Source: JABSSA01 sp039960995 (GTDB taxonomy: Bacteria; Pseudomonadota; Alphaproteobacteria; Rhodobacterales; Rhodobacteraceae). From it: a DNA stretch of 64,000 nt. The notes beneath the pieces are model-generated. The model saw only the letters and a program-made list of their open reading frames with translations, had not been told where the DNA came from and did no database searches. This document shows positions 8,036-16,618 of the stretch, one piece after another. The first letter of the stretch is position 1. Each line of letters opens with the position of its first letter. A program made the translations under genes and the position numbers. The stretch is from NCBI GenBank assembly GCA_039960995.1, contig JBDVKF010000005.1:1-64000 (forward strand). Reading direction: 5' to 3'.

Positions 8036-8116
8036 GAAAAAAATGCCGCACCCGAAGGTGCGGCCAGTCTGACAGGGAGGAAGTGTTCCACGCCAGAAGG
8101 ACTGTTGGCGGGAACG
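8036..8116 (-). ncRNA. Candidate small RNA 2 with exposed UUCCUCCCU segment
   Basis: Read on the minus strand: a 10-bp stem-loop with one bulge (8115-8111 and 8110-8106 pairing with 8095-8091 and 8089-8085), then an unpaired CUUCCUCCCUGUC (8083-8071), then an intrinsic terminator (stem 8045-8052 with 8057-8064, UUCG loop, U-run at 8044-8037). A CATAGT -10-like hexamer at 8127-8122 would start transcription at the first base of the first stem. Hairpin, single-stranded anti-Shine-Dalgarno-like patch and terminator is typical small-RNA architecture. It resembles the CCUCCUCCC-bearing RNAs known from Rhodobacter, but homology is not shown. Confidence 0.6.
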
Positions 8117-8192
8117 AATTCACTATGGCGTGCATTCGTTAACTTTGTATGGTCACACCGATTAAGCTCTGCATTTTGCAAGGATAGGCTGC

Positions 8193-9737
8193 ATGAACGA
8201 TAGTGTTTTTATTGGCGGCGGTGGCGATGGCTACCAAAGGGCGCAAGGTTTGACCCTAAAATACGCCAACAGACACGGCTTGGTGGCAGGCGCGACTGGA
8301 ACCGGAAAAACCGTAACACTGCAAATCTTAGCGGAAGGGTTTTCGAATGCAGGTGTTCCTGTGTTCTTGTCTGATGTGAAAGGCGATCTGTCTGGGCTTG
8401 CTCGGTCTGGCAGTGCCGATCACAAACTGCATGGCCCATTCACAGAGCGGGCGGAACGGATTCAGTTTCCCGATTTTTCCTATCAGGCAAGCCCGGTTAC
8501 GTTTTGGGATCTGTATGGCGATCAAGGACATCCGGTTCGAACAACCGTTAGCGAAATGGGCCCGCTTTTATTGGCGCAATTGCTTGAGCTGACCGAAGCT
8601 CAAGAAGGGATTTTGAATATCGCCTTTCGATTGGCTGACGAAGAAGGCCTTCCATTGCTGGATCTGAAAGACTTGCAGGCATTGCTGGTTTGGATCGGTG
8701 AAAGCCGCGAAAAGCTGTCTTTGCGCTATGGTAATATTTCGACGCAATCCGTTGGCGCAATTCAACGGCGTTTGCTAGTCCTTGAAAATCAGGGTGCGAC
8801 GCATTTGTTTGGCGAACCCGCCTTGGCGTTGACTGACCTCATGCGCACTGATGACGACGGGCGTGGGGTGGTTAATATTCTGGCCGCAGACAAATTGATG
8901 GGCGCTCCAAAGCTGTACGCGACATTTCTATTGTGGCTTTTGTCCGAATTGTTCGAAGAGTTGCCTGAAGTTGGCGACCCCGACAAGCCCAAGCTCGTAT
9001 TCTTCTTTGACGAAGCGCATCTATTATTTGACGACGCCCCCAAAGCTCTGGTCGACAAGGTTGAACAAGTTGCCCGTTTGATCCGATCAAAAGGTGTTGG
9101 AGTCTATTTCATCACGCAAAACCCGGCAGATGTGCCCGAAGATATTCTGGGTCAATTGGGAAATCGGTTTCAGCATGCGTTGCGCGCTTTTACTGCCAAA
9201 GATCGCAAGGAATTGCGTATGGCGGCGGACACCTATCGCGAAAATCCACGGTTTTCGACAGAGGATGCGATCAAAGAGGTCGGCGTGGGGGAAGCGGTCA
9301 CCTCGATGTTGCAGGATAAAGGTGTGCCGGGCATCGTTGAACGAACGTTGATCCGACCTCCGTCTTCGCAATTGGGACCAATCGCAAAGGCTGAGCGCGC
9401 TGCGCATTTGCAGGCTAGTGATTTGGCGGGAAAATACGAAGATAAGCTTGATCGGAAATCCGCTTTTGAAATGTTGAAAGCCCGATCTGAAACCGCTGCG
9501 CAAGAGGCTGCCAAGGCAGAAGAAAAAGCAGAGGAATTGGAGCCAGTGCTGCGCGAATTTAATGCTGGGCGTCGCTATACAGCGTCGCGGGTTGCCCGTT
9601 CGACGTCCCGTTCGACAACGCGCAAGGGCACTGGATTGGGACAGTCCATGACGAATATGGTTGTGAAAGAGCTGACTGGCACGACTGGCCGCCGTATTGT
9701 GCGCGGCATTCTTGGTGGGCTGTTCAAGGGGCGTTGA
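8193..9737 (+). CDS. HerA-like/YjgR (DUF853) P-loop ATPase
   Basis: A 514-residue protein of the DUF853 family (YjgR in E. coli), related to the HerA/FtsK group of ATPases. It has a Walker A motif GATGTGKT near residue 33, a sensor-like SDVKGDLSGL, a Walker B LVFFFDEAHLLF around residue 270, and an Arg-finger-type segment YFITQNPADVP. The C-terminal 100 residues form a Glu/Lys/Ala-rich predicted coiled coil followed by a basic Ser/Thr/Arg stretch (SRSTTRKGTGLG) and a Gly-rich tail. There is no NurA-like partner nearby. The cellular role of YjgR proteins is not firmly known; DNA or RNA translocation is inferred from the fold. The gene stands alone, followed by two hairpins. Confidence 0.88.
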   Translation: MNDSVFIGGGGDGYQRAQGLTLKYANRHGLVAGATGTGKTVTLQILAEGFSNAGVPVFLSDVKGDLSGLARSGSADHKLHGPFTERAERIQFPDFSYQASPVTFWDLYGDQGHPVRTTVSEMGPLLLAQLLELTEAQEGILNIAFRLADEEGLPLLDLKDLQALLVWIGESREKLSLRYGNISTQSVGAIQRRLLVLENQGATHLFGEPALALTDLMRTDDDGRGVVNILAADKLMGAPKLYATFLLWLLSELFEELPEVGDPDKPKLVFFFDEAHLLFDDAPKALVDKVEQVARLIRSKGVGVYFITQNPADVPEDILGQLGNRFQHALRAFTAKDRKELRMAADTYRENPRFSTEDAIKEVGVGEAVTSMLQDKGVPGIVERTLIRPPSSQLGPIAKAERAAHLQASDLAGKYEDKLDRKSAFEMLKARSETAAQEAAKAEEKAEELEPVLREFNAGRRYTASRVARSTSRSTTRKGTGLGQSMTNMVVKELTGTTGRRIVRGILGGLFKGR

Positions 9738-9754
9738 CCCAACATTCATTCTAA

Positions 9755-9782
9755 GGCTGACAATAGCTTTGGATTGTCAGCC
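9755..9782. repeat. 10-bp perfect inverted repeat after the ATPase gene
   Basis: GGCTGACAAT (9755-9764), eight-base loop, ATTGTCAGCC (9773-9782). A strong hairpin 17 bases past the stop, without a T-run. It probably stabilises the mRNA 3' end or assists termination together with the next hairpin. Confidence 0.6.
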
Positions 9783-9812
9783 GGGATTGGTCCAAGTCCC
9801 CGTACAACTAAG

Positions 9813-9845
9813 AAAGGCCACACCTGTTTTCAGGTGCGGCCCTTT
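9813..9845. terminator. Probable bidirectional terminator
   Basis: AAAGGCCACACCTG (9813-9826), TTTT loop, CAGGTGCGGCCCTTT (9831-9845), with one A-C mismatch. It lies between the convergent ATPase and lipoprotein genes. The flanking T-runs are short. Confidence 0.6.
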
Positions 9846-9914
9846 CAAAGAAAAAGTCTCTTTCAAACGCGCCTCAAAATATGAGGATTACATTTGAAGA
9901 TACCATCCAATTGA

Positions 9915-10157
9915 TTATGAATTCTTTAGTCGCAGACCTTCTGCAAGGCAGATGTCGTCTGCTTCTTTAACGGACATGGACGCCGGTCGGTCGATGGATC
10001 GATCCCAAATCACACGCTCTTTTGTATAGAGCTGGCATGTGACCACACCCTTCGGCGTTTGAAGTTGAACGGGTGTTGTTTCAAATTGTGCCGGAGACGT
10101 GGCGCAACCAGCAACCGCAAGCGGTGCGATCAAGCCCATTGTCATAATTCGGAACAT
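9915..10157 (-). CDS. Small putative lipoprotein
   Basis: An 80-residue protein whose N-terminus is a type II signal sequence ending in a lipobox (LAVAGC), so the mature protein would be lipidated at that Cys and be only about 64 residues long. The rest (VTCQLYTKERVIWDRS, then MSVKEADDICLAEG) contains two more Cys residues that could form a disulfide. I do not recognise a named family. It lies downstream of livM with a 124-base gap and converges with the ATPase gene across the hairpins at 9755-9845, so it is probably its own transcription unit. Confidence 0.75.
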   Translation of the reverse strand: MFRIMTMGLIAPLAVAGCATSPAQFETTPVQLQTPKGVVTCQLYTKERVIWDRSIDRPASMSVKEADDICLAEGLRLKNS

Positions 10158-10281
10158 ATTCTTTAACCTTTTCCAATATTGTACTTGTTCTGCGAGATTG
10201 GACAGAAACTAACGCCGGTTCCGTTTTGGTGCAAACATTTGTTCGGTCTGTACAATTTATGCGGTAATTATGCACAAAAAG

Positions 10282-11592
10282 TTAACGTTCTGGTATCAAC
10301 CCGCGAGGGCTGAACCGCAAAACGAGAAGTAATATCAAACCCATAGTCAGCAATCTCATGTGTGCTGCCGAATCGAGCAAGTGTTTGCGCAACCCACTTT
10401 CATCCGCCATTCCATAGGTGATCAGTTGCATCAAACCCAAACCGAGGGGTTCGACCATGACCCATAACCACCAGATCAGGATACCCCCGAGAACCGCGCC
10501 CAGGTTGCTTCCTGAGCCGCCGACGATGACCATAACCCAGATCAGGAATGTGAAGCGTAATGGTTGATAGGAACTGGGGGTCAGTTGCCCATCGAGCGTA
10601 ACCATCATCGCACCTGCCATTCCACAAATAGCTGAGCCAAGGACGAAGACTTGCAAATGGCGAGCGGTGACATCTTTCCCCATTGCTTCTGCGGCGACTT
10701 CGTTGTCACGGATCGCCCGCATCATACGCCCCCAAGGCGAATTCAGGGCTTTCTGAGCCATCCAAAATAAGACTAACAAAACAATCGTAAACAAAATGGC
10801 GTAAGCGCCTTTGACCCACAGCGTCGATGCCGTCACAGGATCCAGGCCCAGACTGGTCGCGCGTTCAACAAATGCGGGATCATTTTGCATATCGATTTCG
10901 TATCCGGCCAAACCGGGGCGAGGCAGGCCGATGACATTCTTTACGCCACGGCTGAGCCAATCTTCGTTCTTCAGGATCGCGATAATGATTTCCGAAATAC
11001 CCAACGTCGCAATCGCCAAATAATCGCTTCGCAACCCAAGCGCGGTCTTACCAATCACCCAGGCCGCACCTGCAGCCAAAAGCCCGCCAACTGGCCATGC
11101 CAACACAACTGGAAGGCCAAGCCCCCCTAAATAGCCGGCATTGGCGGGGTTCACCGCTTCAATCGCTTTTACTGACGGATCGAACACGCCGCGAAACAGG
11201 AAAAACCCGACGATAATGATTGCCGCGACGCCTAACCCTCGGATGCGACCGCGGGGCAGGCGGGCATAGGCCAGAATGGCTGCAACAATGGTTGCGGCGC
11301 CAAGAACCAATCCCAAAAGGACACCAAATCCACCTGCGGACCAAGCTTCGTCAACTGGTTTCACAGAGACCAACACAGTGGCCAGACCACCCAATGCGAC
11401 AAACCCCATGATGCCCACATTGAACAACCCGGCAAAACCCCATTGAAGGTTCACACCCAATGCCATGATCGCGCTGATCAAGCCAAAGTTCAGGATTTGG
11501 ATGGATGTATTCCACGAATAGGTAAAGCCTGTGGCGATCAACAAAAGAGCGACAAGGCCAAAGTAAAGCGTATTGCGAGTTGAATCTGTCAT
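10282..11592 (-). CDS. livM: Branched-chain amino acid ABC transporter permease LivM
   Basis: A 436-residue inner-membrane protein with about ten predicted hydrophobic segments, the LivM-type permease of a HAAT-family importer. Typical features are ILNFGLISAIMALGVNLQWGFAGLFNVG near the N-terminus, the cytoplasmic coupling segment SPWGRMMRAIRDNEVAAEAMGKD around residues 288-310, and the terminal FSPRGLIPER. It is longer than E. coli LivM-type cores because of two extra hydrophobic stretches around residues 85-180. Its ATG overlaps the livH stop by four bases (ATGA), so translation is coupled. It is the last gene of the livK-G-F-H-M operon. Confidence 0.95.
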   Translation of the reverse strand: MTDSTRNTLYFGLVALLLIATGFTYSWNTSIQILNFGLISAIMALGVNLQWGFAGLFNVGIMGFVALGGLATVLVSVKPVDEAWSAGGFGVLLGLVLGAATIVAAILAYARLPRGRIRGLGVAAIIIVGFFLFRGVFDPSVKAIEAVNPANAGYLGGLGLPVVLAWPVGGLLAAGAAWVIGKTALGLRSDYLAIATLGISEIIIAILKNEDWLSRGVKNVIGLPRPGLAGYEIDMQNDPAFVERATSLGLDPVTASTLWVKGAYAILFTIVLLVLFWMAQKALNSPWGRMMRAIRDNEVAAEAMGKDVTARHLQVFVLGSAICGMAGAMMVTLDGQLTPSSYQPLRFTFLIWVMVIVGGSGSNLGAVLGGILIWWLWVMVEPLGLGLMQLITYGMADESGLRKHLLDSAAHMRLLTMGLILLLVLRFSPRGLIPER

Positions 11593-12608
11593 ACTGCTTT
11601 CCCCGCAAACAAACCGGTTGGTCGGAACAAGAGCACGATGAGCAAAATCACAAAACTGACGGCGAATTTATAATCCGTCGACAACAGTTGTGCTAAGCCG
11701 TCCGGTGCAAGTGATTCCGGAAGGGCGTATCCCGCGACTTTTTTCCAAGCATAGGTGATCATCACTTCGGAAAAGGCGATGGTGAAGCCCCCTGCAATTG
11801 CGCCCAATGGGCTGCCTAGGCCACCGACGATGGCGGCGGCAAAGATTGGCAGCAACAGTTGGAAATAGGTGAACGGTTTAAAGGACTTATCCAACCCATA
11901 AAGCACGCCTGCAATGGTCGCCAGAGCGGCCACAATCAACCATGTGATCATCACAACACGTTCTGGATTGATACCGGACAGCAATGCCAAATCTTCGTTG
12001 TCGGAATATGCACGCATTGATTTTCCGGTGCGTGTGCGGTTCAAAAACCAGAACAGAATAACAACCACGATAATGGCAGTGACAACGGTCAGTCCCTGGG
12101 TTGTTCTGAAGGCCAATCCTTCGTCTAGTCCTGTTAACGTTTTGAATTCACGCACGGATATGATGAACCGTTCACCATCCAAAAAGTTCTGATCATTTGG
12201 GCCGATGATAAATCGAACCAAGCCGTTCATGATGAACATCACCCCCAAAGAGACCATCACAAATATGATCGGTTTGGCCTTTTGTTCTCGATAAAATCGA
12301 TAGACGAAGCGATCTGTGAACAAAATGAACAATGCGCAGCCAAAGATCCCAAAGGGCAAGGCCAGCAGCGCAGTCGGCAATGGCCCAAGCGAGAGACCCC
12401 AAGATTGAAACAGCCACGTGATCAATATCGTCGTCATTGCGCCAAAGGCCATCGTATCCCCATGCGCAAAGTTCGAAAACCGCAGGATGCCATAGATCAG
12501 CGTGACACCAAGGGCCCCTAACGCCAGTTGGGATCCGTAGGCAATCGCGGGGATCAGAACGAAATTGGAAAGCACAACAAATGCGTTGAGAAGTTCCATT
12601 AGCGACAT
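11589..12608 (-). CDS. livH: Branched-chain amino acid ABC transporter permease LivH
   Basis: A 339-residue membrane permease with eight or so hydrophobic segments that pairs with LivM to form the translocation channel. LivH hallmarks are GALGVTLIYGILRFSNFAHG near residue 30, the EAA-like region KSMRAYSDNEDLALLSGI about residues 198-215, and IVGGLGSPLGAIAGGF about 265-280. The start overlaps the end of the small exported-protein gene upstream by ten bases, and the stop overlaps livM by four, so the operon is tightly packed. Confidence 0.95.
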   Translation of the reverse strand: MSLMELLNAFVVLSNFVLIPAIAYGSQLALGALGVTLIYGILRFSNFAHGDTMAFGAMTTILITWLFQSWGLSLGPLPTALLALPFGIFGCALFILFTDRFVYRFYREQKAKPIIFVMVSLGVMFIMNGLVRFIIGPNDQNFLDGERFIISVREFKTLTGLDEGLAFRTTQGLTVVTAIIVVVILFWFLNRTRTGKSMRAYSDNEDLALLSGINPERVVMITWLIVAALATIAGVLYGLDKSFKPFTYFQLLLPIFAAAIVGGLGSPLGAIAGGFTIAFSEVMITYAWKKVAGYALPESLAPDGLAQLLSTDYKFAVSFVILLIVLLFRPTGLFAGKAV

Positions 12609-13033
12609 TCCCCTAAATAACTGATCATCAATGGCCCTTCGGCATAATGAACCGTGTACCGGGCCGCACCGTTTGGTGCGATTGTCAGGAAATGACGCGC
12701 AGAGAACGTTCCGCCAGACAACGACGTCGTTTCATCCTGAACAACACCAACAAGGTCTTCTGTGCCGATATCCGATGACAATTGGACCGACGCGACCATT
12801 GCATTTGTTTCGAGGCCGCTGGTTTCGCCTTCCAGGTCAATGGAATACTGTGTTTCGCCGCAGGATTCAGTTTCGTAGCATTCTGATGTGAATTCACACA
12901 TCATTGCAAATTCCTGTTGAACAGGCGGGGCGTTTGGATTGCGGCTTCCAAAAACTGGCCTTTCCTGTGCCATTACGGGGGCTACGGCCGTTGACAAGAT
13001 TAACGCCGCCCAGATGCAAACTTTCATCATCAC
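12599..13033 (-). CDS. Unknown exported protein embedded in the liv operon (1)
   Basis: A 144-residue protein with a signal peptide (ALILSTAVAPVMA, cleavage before QERP). The mature part is small, Ser/Thr/Glu-rich and has four Cys residues in MCEFTSECYETESCG plus one near the C-terminus, which suggests disulfides and a periplasmic location. I recognise no family. It lies exactly between livF and livH: its ATG overlaps the livF stop by four bases and its end overlaps the livH start by ten, so it is translated in step with the transporter. An accessory role in periplasmic substrate handling is possible but unproven. Three consecutive Met codons open the frame, so the exact start could shift by up to two codons. 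Confidence 0.8.
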   Translation of the reverse strand: MMMKVCIWAALILSTAVAPVMAQERPVFGSRNPNAPPVQQEFAMMCEFTSECYETESCGETQYSIDLEGETSGLETNAMVASVQLSSDIGTEDLVGVVQDETTSLSGGTFSARHFLTIAPNGAARYTVHYAEGPLMISYLGECR

Positions 13034-13743
13034 CCTCCCAAGAACGATTTACGCACTTCGGGGTCGTTCAGCAGTTCCTTGCCCGTTCCCGTAAATGCAT
13101 TTCGCCCTTGAACCAGAACAAAGCCTTTGTCTGCAATTTCAAGAGCTTGCCGCGCATTTTGTTCGACCATCAAGATCGGAATTCCTGTGCGTGCGACTTC
13201 GATGATCCGATCAAAAAGCTCATCCATAACGATGGGCGATACGCCCGCCGTTGGTTCGTCCAACATCAGAATTTTGGGCTGCGTCATCAGGGCGCGCCCG
13301 ACGGCGACTTGCTGACGTTGCCCCCCGGACAGCTCACCAGCCGCCTGACGGCGTTTGTCACGCAAGATCGGGAACAGGGTATAAACCTGTTCCATCGTCT
13401 CAGCGATGTCATCGGTGCGGATGAAGGCTCCCATCTCAAGGTTTTCTTCCACGGTCATCGACGTAAAAATATTCGAGGTTTGAGGCACAAACCCCATGCC
13501 CTGTGCCACGCGATCTTGTGGGGAGAGCTTTGTGATGTCCTCACCGTCCAACCGCACAGAACCTTGCCGCACATTCAGCATGCCAAAAACGGCCTTCATT
13601 GCCGTGGATTTACCCGCGCCATTAGGGCCAACAATTACAGCAATTTCGCCGGGATTCACAGCAACGGTACAGTCATGCAGGATATCAGGCCCCGCACCAT
13701 AGCCGCCTGTCATGCCATCGCCGATAAGGAAGGGGTTAGTCAT
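13030..13743 (-). CDS. livF: Branched-chain amino acid ABC transporter ATPase LivF
   Basis: A 237-residue ATP-binding subunit. ATG 13743 overlaps the preceding TAA (TAATG), which favours this start over one seven codons upstream inside the previous gene. The motifs are complete: Walker A GPNGAGKST, Q-loop GFVPQTSNIF, signature LSGGQRQQVAVGRAL, Walker B ILMLDEPTAGVSP, and the H-loop region where LivF proteins read ILMVEQNA. It would dimerise with LivG beneath LivH/LivM to power uptake. It is sandwiched between the two unknown exported-protein genes, with overlaps on both sides. Confidence 0.95.
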   Translation of the reverse strand: MTNPFLIGDGMTGGYGAGPDILHDCTVAVNPGEIAVIVGPNGAGKSTAMKAVFGMLNVRQGSVRLDGEDITKLSPQDRVAQGMGFVPQTSNIFTSMTVEENLEMGAFIRTDDIAETMEQVYTLFPILRDKRRQAAGELSGGQRQQVAVGRALMTQPKILMLDEPTAGVSPIVMDELFDRIIEVARTGIPILMVEQNARQALEIADKGFVLVQGRNAFTGTGKELLNDPEVRKSFLGG

Positions 13744-14390
13744 TATTTCCACGGCCCGTCCCATTTGAAATTAGTTTTCATGATGTTCAGTAAACCTTCG
13801 TGAAAAGCGAGATCCTCTTCTGGCACCGCGTCGGGCGTATCGCTGTCTTCCAGATCGCGGGTTGTTTCCACAAATCCCAAACCTTCGTCGAGTCGGAACA
13901 CTGTCAATCGCAGCACGACCCGTTGTCCGTCCGCCCCACGAACGATGGAGACTTCACGGGAAGGCACACCAGTTGGCGTGCTGTGCTGTGACAATACGGC
14001 TTCGCGCGTACGCTCTCCACGAGGAGAGGCATCAAACACATTGGTTTTGATCAATGTTGTGACCTCCTGAGCTGACAGTGCCCTTGATGCGCGACGATCC
14101 ATGACTAAAACACGGACAGCGGCACGTCGTCGTTCATCCCACTTGAACAAAGCCTGTTTAACATCGCCATCAAGGGTCTGTGTCTCTAGTACCCACGGCG
14201 TATCCTTGTAACAAACACTCAGGTTTTGACCGTAAAACGTGCAAGGGCCATGCCTTTCGGTCGACTTGAAGAGCGAGCGTTCATTGTTCGTGACGAACTT
14301 CGCACCGCCATTACCCGAACTTTGCGCAATGGATGCCCCAGAAGACGCAAGCGTGACGCACACTAAAGCGAATGTTACCATTAGTCTCAT
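13743..14390 (-). CDS. Unknown exported protein embedded in the liv operon (2)
   Basis: A 215-residue protein with a signal peptide (FALVCVTLASSGASIA, cleavage before QSSG). The mature region has two Cys (GPCTFYGQNLSVCYKD) and mixed alpha/beta character, without any motif I can name. It overlaps livG at its start (ATGA) and livF at its end (TAATG), so it is an integral member of the operon and, like the gene at 12599, is secreted while its neighbours encode the cytoplasmic and membrane parts of the importer. It has no similarity to a LivK-type binding protein that I can see. Function unknown. Confidence 0.82.
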   Translation of the reverse strand: MRLMVTFALVCVTLASSGASIAQSSGNGGAKFVTNNERSLFKSTERHGPCTFYGQNLSVCYKDTPWVLETQTLDGDVKQALFKWDERRRAAVRVLVMDRRASRALSAQEVTTLIKTNVFDASPRGERTREAVLSQHSTPTGVPSREVSIVRGADGQRVVLRLTVFRLDEGLGFVETTRDLEDSDTPDAVPEEDLAFHEGLLNIMKTNFKWDGPWK

Positions 14391-15169
14391 GCGCCTACCT
14401 TGTCTTTGTTTTTAAGGCCCGTGCCCAAATATGCTTCGATGACGGCGTCATTAGCTTTGATCTCGGCCAGCGTGCCTTGGGCCAGCACTTTGCCCTCGGC
14501 CATGCAGATCACCGGATCACAGATTTTTCCAATGAAATCCATGTCATGTTCGATCACAACAAAGGTGTAATTGCGTTCCTTGTTCAGGCGTAAAATCGCA
14601 TCGCCAATTGTATTCAGCAGGGTTCGGTTCACGCCTGCGCCGACTTCGTCTAGAAACACGATCTTGGCGTCGACCATCATCGTGCGGCCCAGTTCCAGCA
14701 GCTTTTTCTGCCCGCCAGAGACTTGGCCCGCCTTGTGGTCTGCCAAATGTTCGACGGTCAGAAATTCCAGAACCTCGTCGGCTTTGGCCCGCAGCGCGCG
14801 CTCTTCATTCGCAATTCGTTTGCGCCCGATCCAAGTGTTCCAAAGGGTTTCACCAGATTGCGCGCCGGGCACCATCATAAGGTTTTCGCGGCATGACATC
14901 GATGAAAATTCGTGCGCGATCTGAAATGTCCGCAGCAATCCTTTGTGAAACAAAGTATGTGGCGGCAAACCTGTGATGTCTTCACCGTCCATGGTGACAC
15001 GGCCAGATGTTGGTTTAAGAACGCCGGCGATCACATTGAAAAGAGTTGTTTTTCCAGCGCCATTTGGGCCAATTAACCCAGTGATCGATCCGGGTATAAT
15101 CTGTAAGGACGCGCCGTCCACGGCGTGAAACCCACCAAAGTGTTTGTGAATATCGTCTACGACGATCAT
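14387..15169 (-). CDS. livG: Branched-chain amino acid ABC transporter ATPase LivG
   Basis: A 260-residue ATPase. Walker A is GPNGAGKTT, the signature VSGGQKKLLELGRTMM, Walker B IVFLDEVGAGVNR and the H-loop VVIEHDMDFI. In Walker B the residues after the catalytic Glu read VGAGV rather than the common PTAGL/PAAGM, a variation seen in part of the LivG family. It ends by overlapping the next gene by four bases. It is separated from livK by 93 bases that contain a hairpin, the usual arrangement that leaves more binding protein than ATPase. Confidence 0.94.
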   Translation of the reverse strand: MIVVDDIHKHFGGFHAVDGASLQIIPGSITGLIGPNGAGKTTLFNVIAGVLKPTSGRVTMDGEDITGLPPHTLFHKGLLRTFQIAHEFSSMSCRENLMMVPGAQSGETLWNTWIGRKRIANEERALRAKADEVLEFLTVEHLADHKAGQVSGGQKKLLELGRTMMVDAKIVFLDEVGAGVNRTLLNTIGDAILRLNKERNYTFVVIEHDMDFIGKICDPVICMAEGKVLAQGTLAEIKANDAVIEAYLGTGLKNKDKVGA

Positions 15170-15214
15170 CCGACCCCCTAAGCCGCCTTGGAAGCGGTCT
15201 TAATAACATGGAAA

Positions 15215-15239
15215 CAGCCCGAAGAAGTCTTCGGGCTGC
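15215..15239 (-). terminator. Intra-operon terminator/attenuator after livK
   Basis: AGCCCGAAGA (15216-15225) pairs with TCTTCGGGCT (15228-15237) with a very short loop, and a short T-run follows on the minus strand. Partial termination here would explain high LivK relative to the membrane components. Confidence 0.7.
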
Positions 15240-15262
15240 TGTTTATTGAAAAGACAGGTTAA

Positions 15263-16462
15263 TCAGCGGAAGCCAGCCGTGTTGTCTTTACCGCCATCAA
15301 AGTTGATTTCACGGTAATTGCCTGCAGCTTCACCTGGTCCGATCAGCTCAACACCGGTTGCACCGACATAATCGATGTCACCGCCGTCTTTGATGATCTG
15401 CAGAGCTTTGGCCAATTCTCCAACACCGATTTTCTCGCCGGGTGCATTTGCCACGTCCATGATCTTGCCTTTGTAGTCAGCCGAGTCTTTGGAGTTTGCG
15501 GCTTGCATCGCCAACATGATCAACGCCGCAGCATCATAAGATTCTGGTGTGAACGGAGAGCTGGAATCAAACGCGCCACCAACATGGTTAGCGAAAGCTT
15601 CTGAAAGTTCGTCGGATGGGCTGGGATGTGCACCCGAAGATCCGTCAATTTCCGAGCCAAAATTTTCCAGCAATTTTGCTGAAATCATTCCATCCGGGAA
15701 GTGGAACGTATCAAACGCACCGGAATCCAATGCCGCGCGCACGATGCCTGACCCGCCTTGGTCTACGTAACCGGCTACGACCAAACGGTCACCGCCTGCG
15801 GATGCCAATGATGCGACTTCCGCAGAATAATCCGCTTTGCCATCTTCATGTGCAGTGTTGATTGTGACCGAACCACCTTCGGCTTCGTAAGCGGCCTGGA
15901 ATGCATCGGCGAGACCTTTACCATAATCGTTATTGGTATAGGTGACGGCAACTTCTTTGATGCCCAAATCCATCAGAATTTGTGTGATAACAACGCCTTG
16001 GCGCGCATCCGAAGGGGATGTCCGGAAGAACAGGCCGTTGTCTTCGTTGTTGGCATGGCTCAGGCCGGGCGATGTTGCCGATGGTGAAATCATCACTGTC
16101 CCGTTGGGAAGTGCGACATTGGTCAGGATCGAGCCTGTTACGCCGGAACAATCTGCGCCAACGATGCCGTCGACTTTGTCCGCTGTAATAAGACGTTCAG
16201 CAGCGGCATTTGCCGCACCCGCGTCGATACATGTCGAATCTGCACGCACAGATGACACTGTCGCGCTGTCCAAAAGCAATCCGCTGTCTGTGACTTCTTT
16301 CATCGCCAGTTCAGCGCCATCGGCCATGGATGGTGTCAGCGATTCAATGGGACCCGTGAACCCCAAAATAACGCCCAGTTTGACTTCTTTTGCGTGGCCG
16401 CCAGCAAACGCGCCGCCTGCCAAGATCGCCGTCGCAGCTGTGGCTGCAAGCAAATTTTTCAT
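15263..16462 (-). CDS. livK: Branched-chain amino acid ABC transporter substrate-binding protein LivK
   Basis: A 399-residue periplasmic binding protein (Peripla_BP_6 family). The signal peptide is LLAATAATAILAGGAFAGG with cleavage near residue 21. The mature start EVKLGVILGFTGPIESL, the ligand-loop region ISPSATSPGLS and FFRTSPSDARQGVV are typical of LivJ/LivK-type proteins. The preferred ligand cannot be told from sequence; members bind branched-chain amino acids, other amino acids, amides or aromatic acids. It is the first gene of the operon and is divergent from a sugar dehydrogenase gene at 16619. Confidence 0.93.
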   Translation of the reverse strand: MKNLLAATAATAILAGGAFAGGHAKEVKLGVILGFTGPIESLTPSMADGAELAMKEVTDSGLLLDSATVSSVRADSTCIDAGAANAAAERLITADKVDGIVGADCSGVTGSILTNVALPNGTVMISPSATSPGLSHANNEDNGLFFRTSPSDARQGVVITQILMDLGIKEVAVTYTNNDYGKGLADAFQAAYEAEGGSVTINTAHEDGKADYSAEVASLASAGGDRLVVAGYVDQGGSGIVRAALDSGAFDTFHFPDGMISAKLLENFGSEIDGSSGAHPSPSDELSEAFANHVGGAFDSSSPFTPESYDAAALIMLAMQAANSKDSADYKGKIMDVANAPGEKIGVGELAKALQIIKDGGDIDYVGATGVELIGPGEAAGNYREINFDGGKDNTAGFR

Positions 16463-16618
16463 TTGTTTCTCCCAATGTGGATCTTATTGTCCTGATCGGG
16501 GAGCCTAAGCAGGCTTTCTTTAAAAGAAAAGTGCCTTTCGATGATCACAACCCTGTTGATGCAGGTGGAAGCGATGTCATGCGTACTTAATTACCGGAGA
16601 GTCCCACAGGAGAACACA

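Larger units (their letters stand above)
7731..8192. other. Intergenic region holding two candidate small RNAs
   Basis: No protein gene is supported here. Besides the two RNA candidates it contains a 10-bp direct repeat CCCGTCGGAC at 7903-7912 and 8011-8020. It also holds a second possible minus-strand promoter, TTGCAA with 17 bases to TACATT, around 7970-7998. The plus-strand promoter for the ATPase gene at 8193 must also lie at the right end. Confidence 0.5.

Noticed and set aside
12904..13803. Open frame of 299 codons on the plus strand
   Set aside because: It runs antisense to livF and its neighbours, which have full family motifs. The composition of the translated product is not protein-like.
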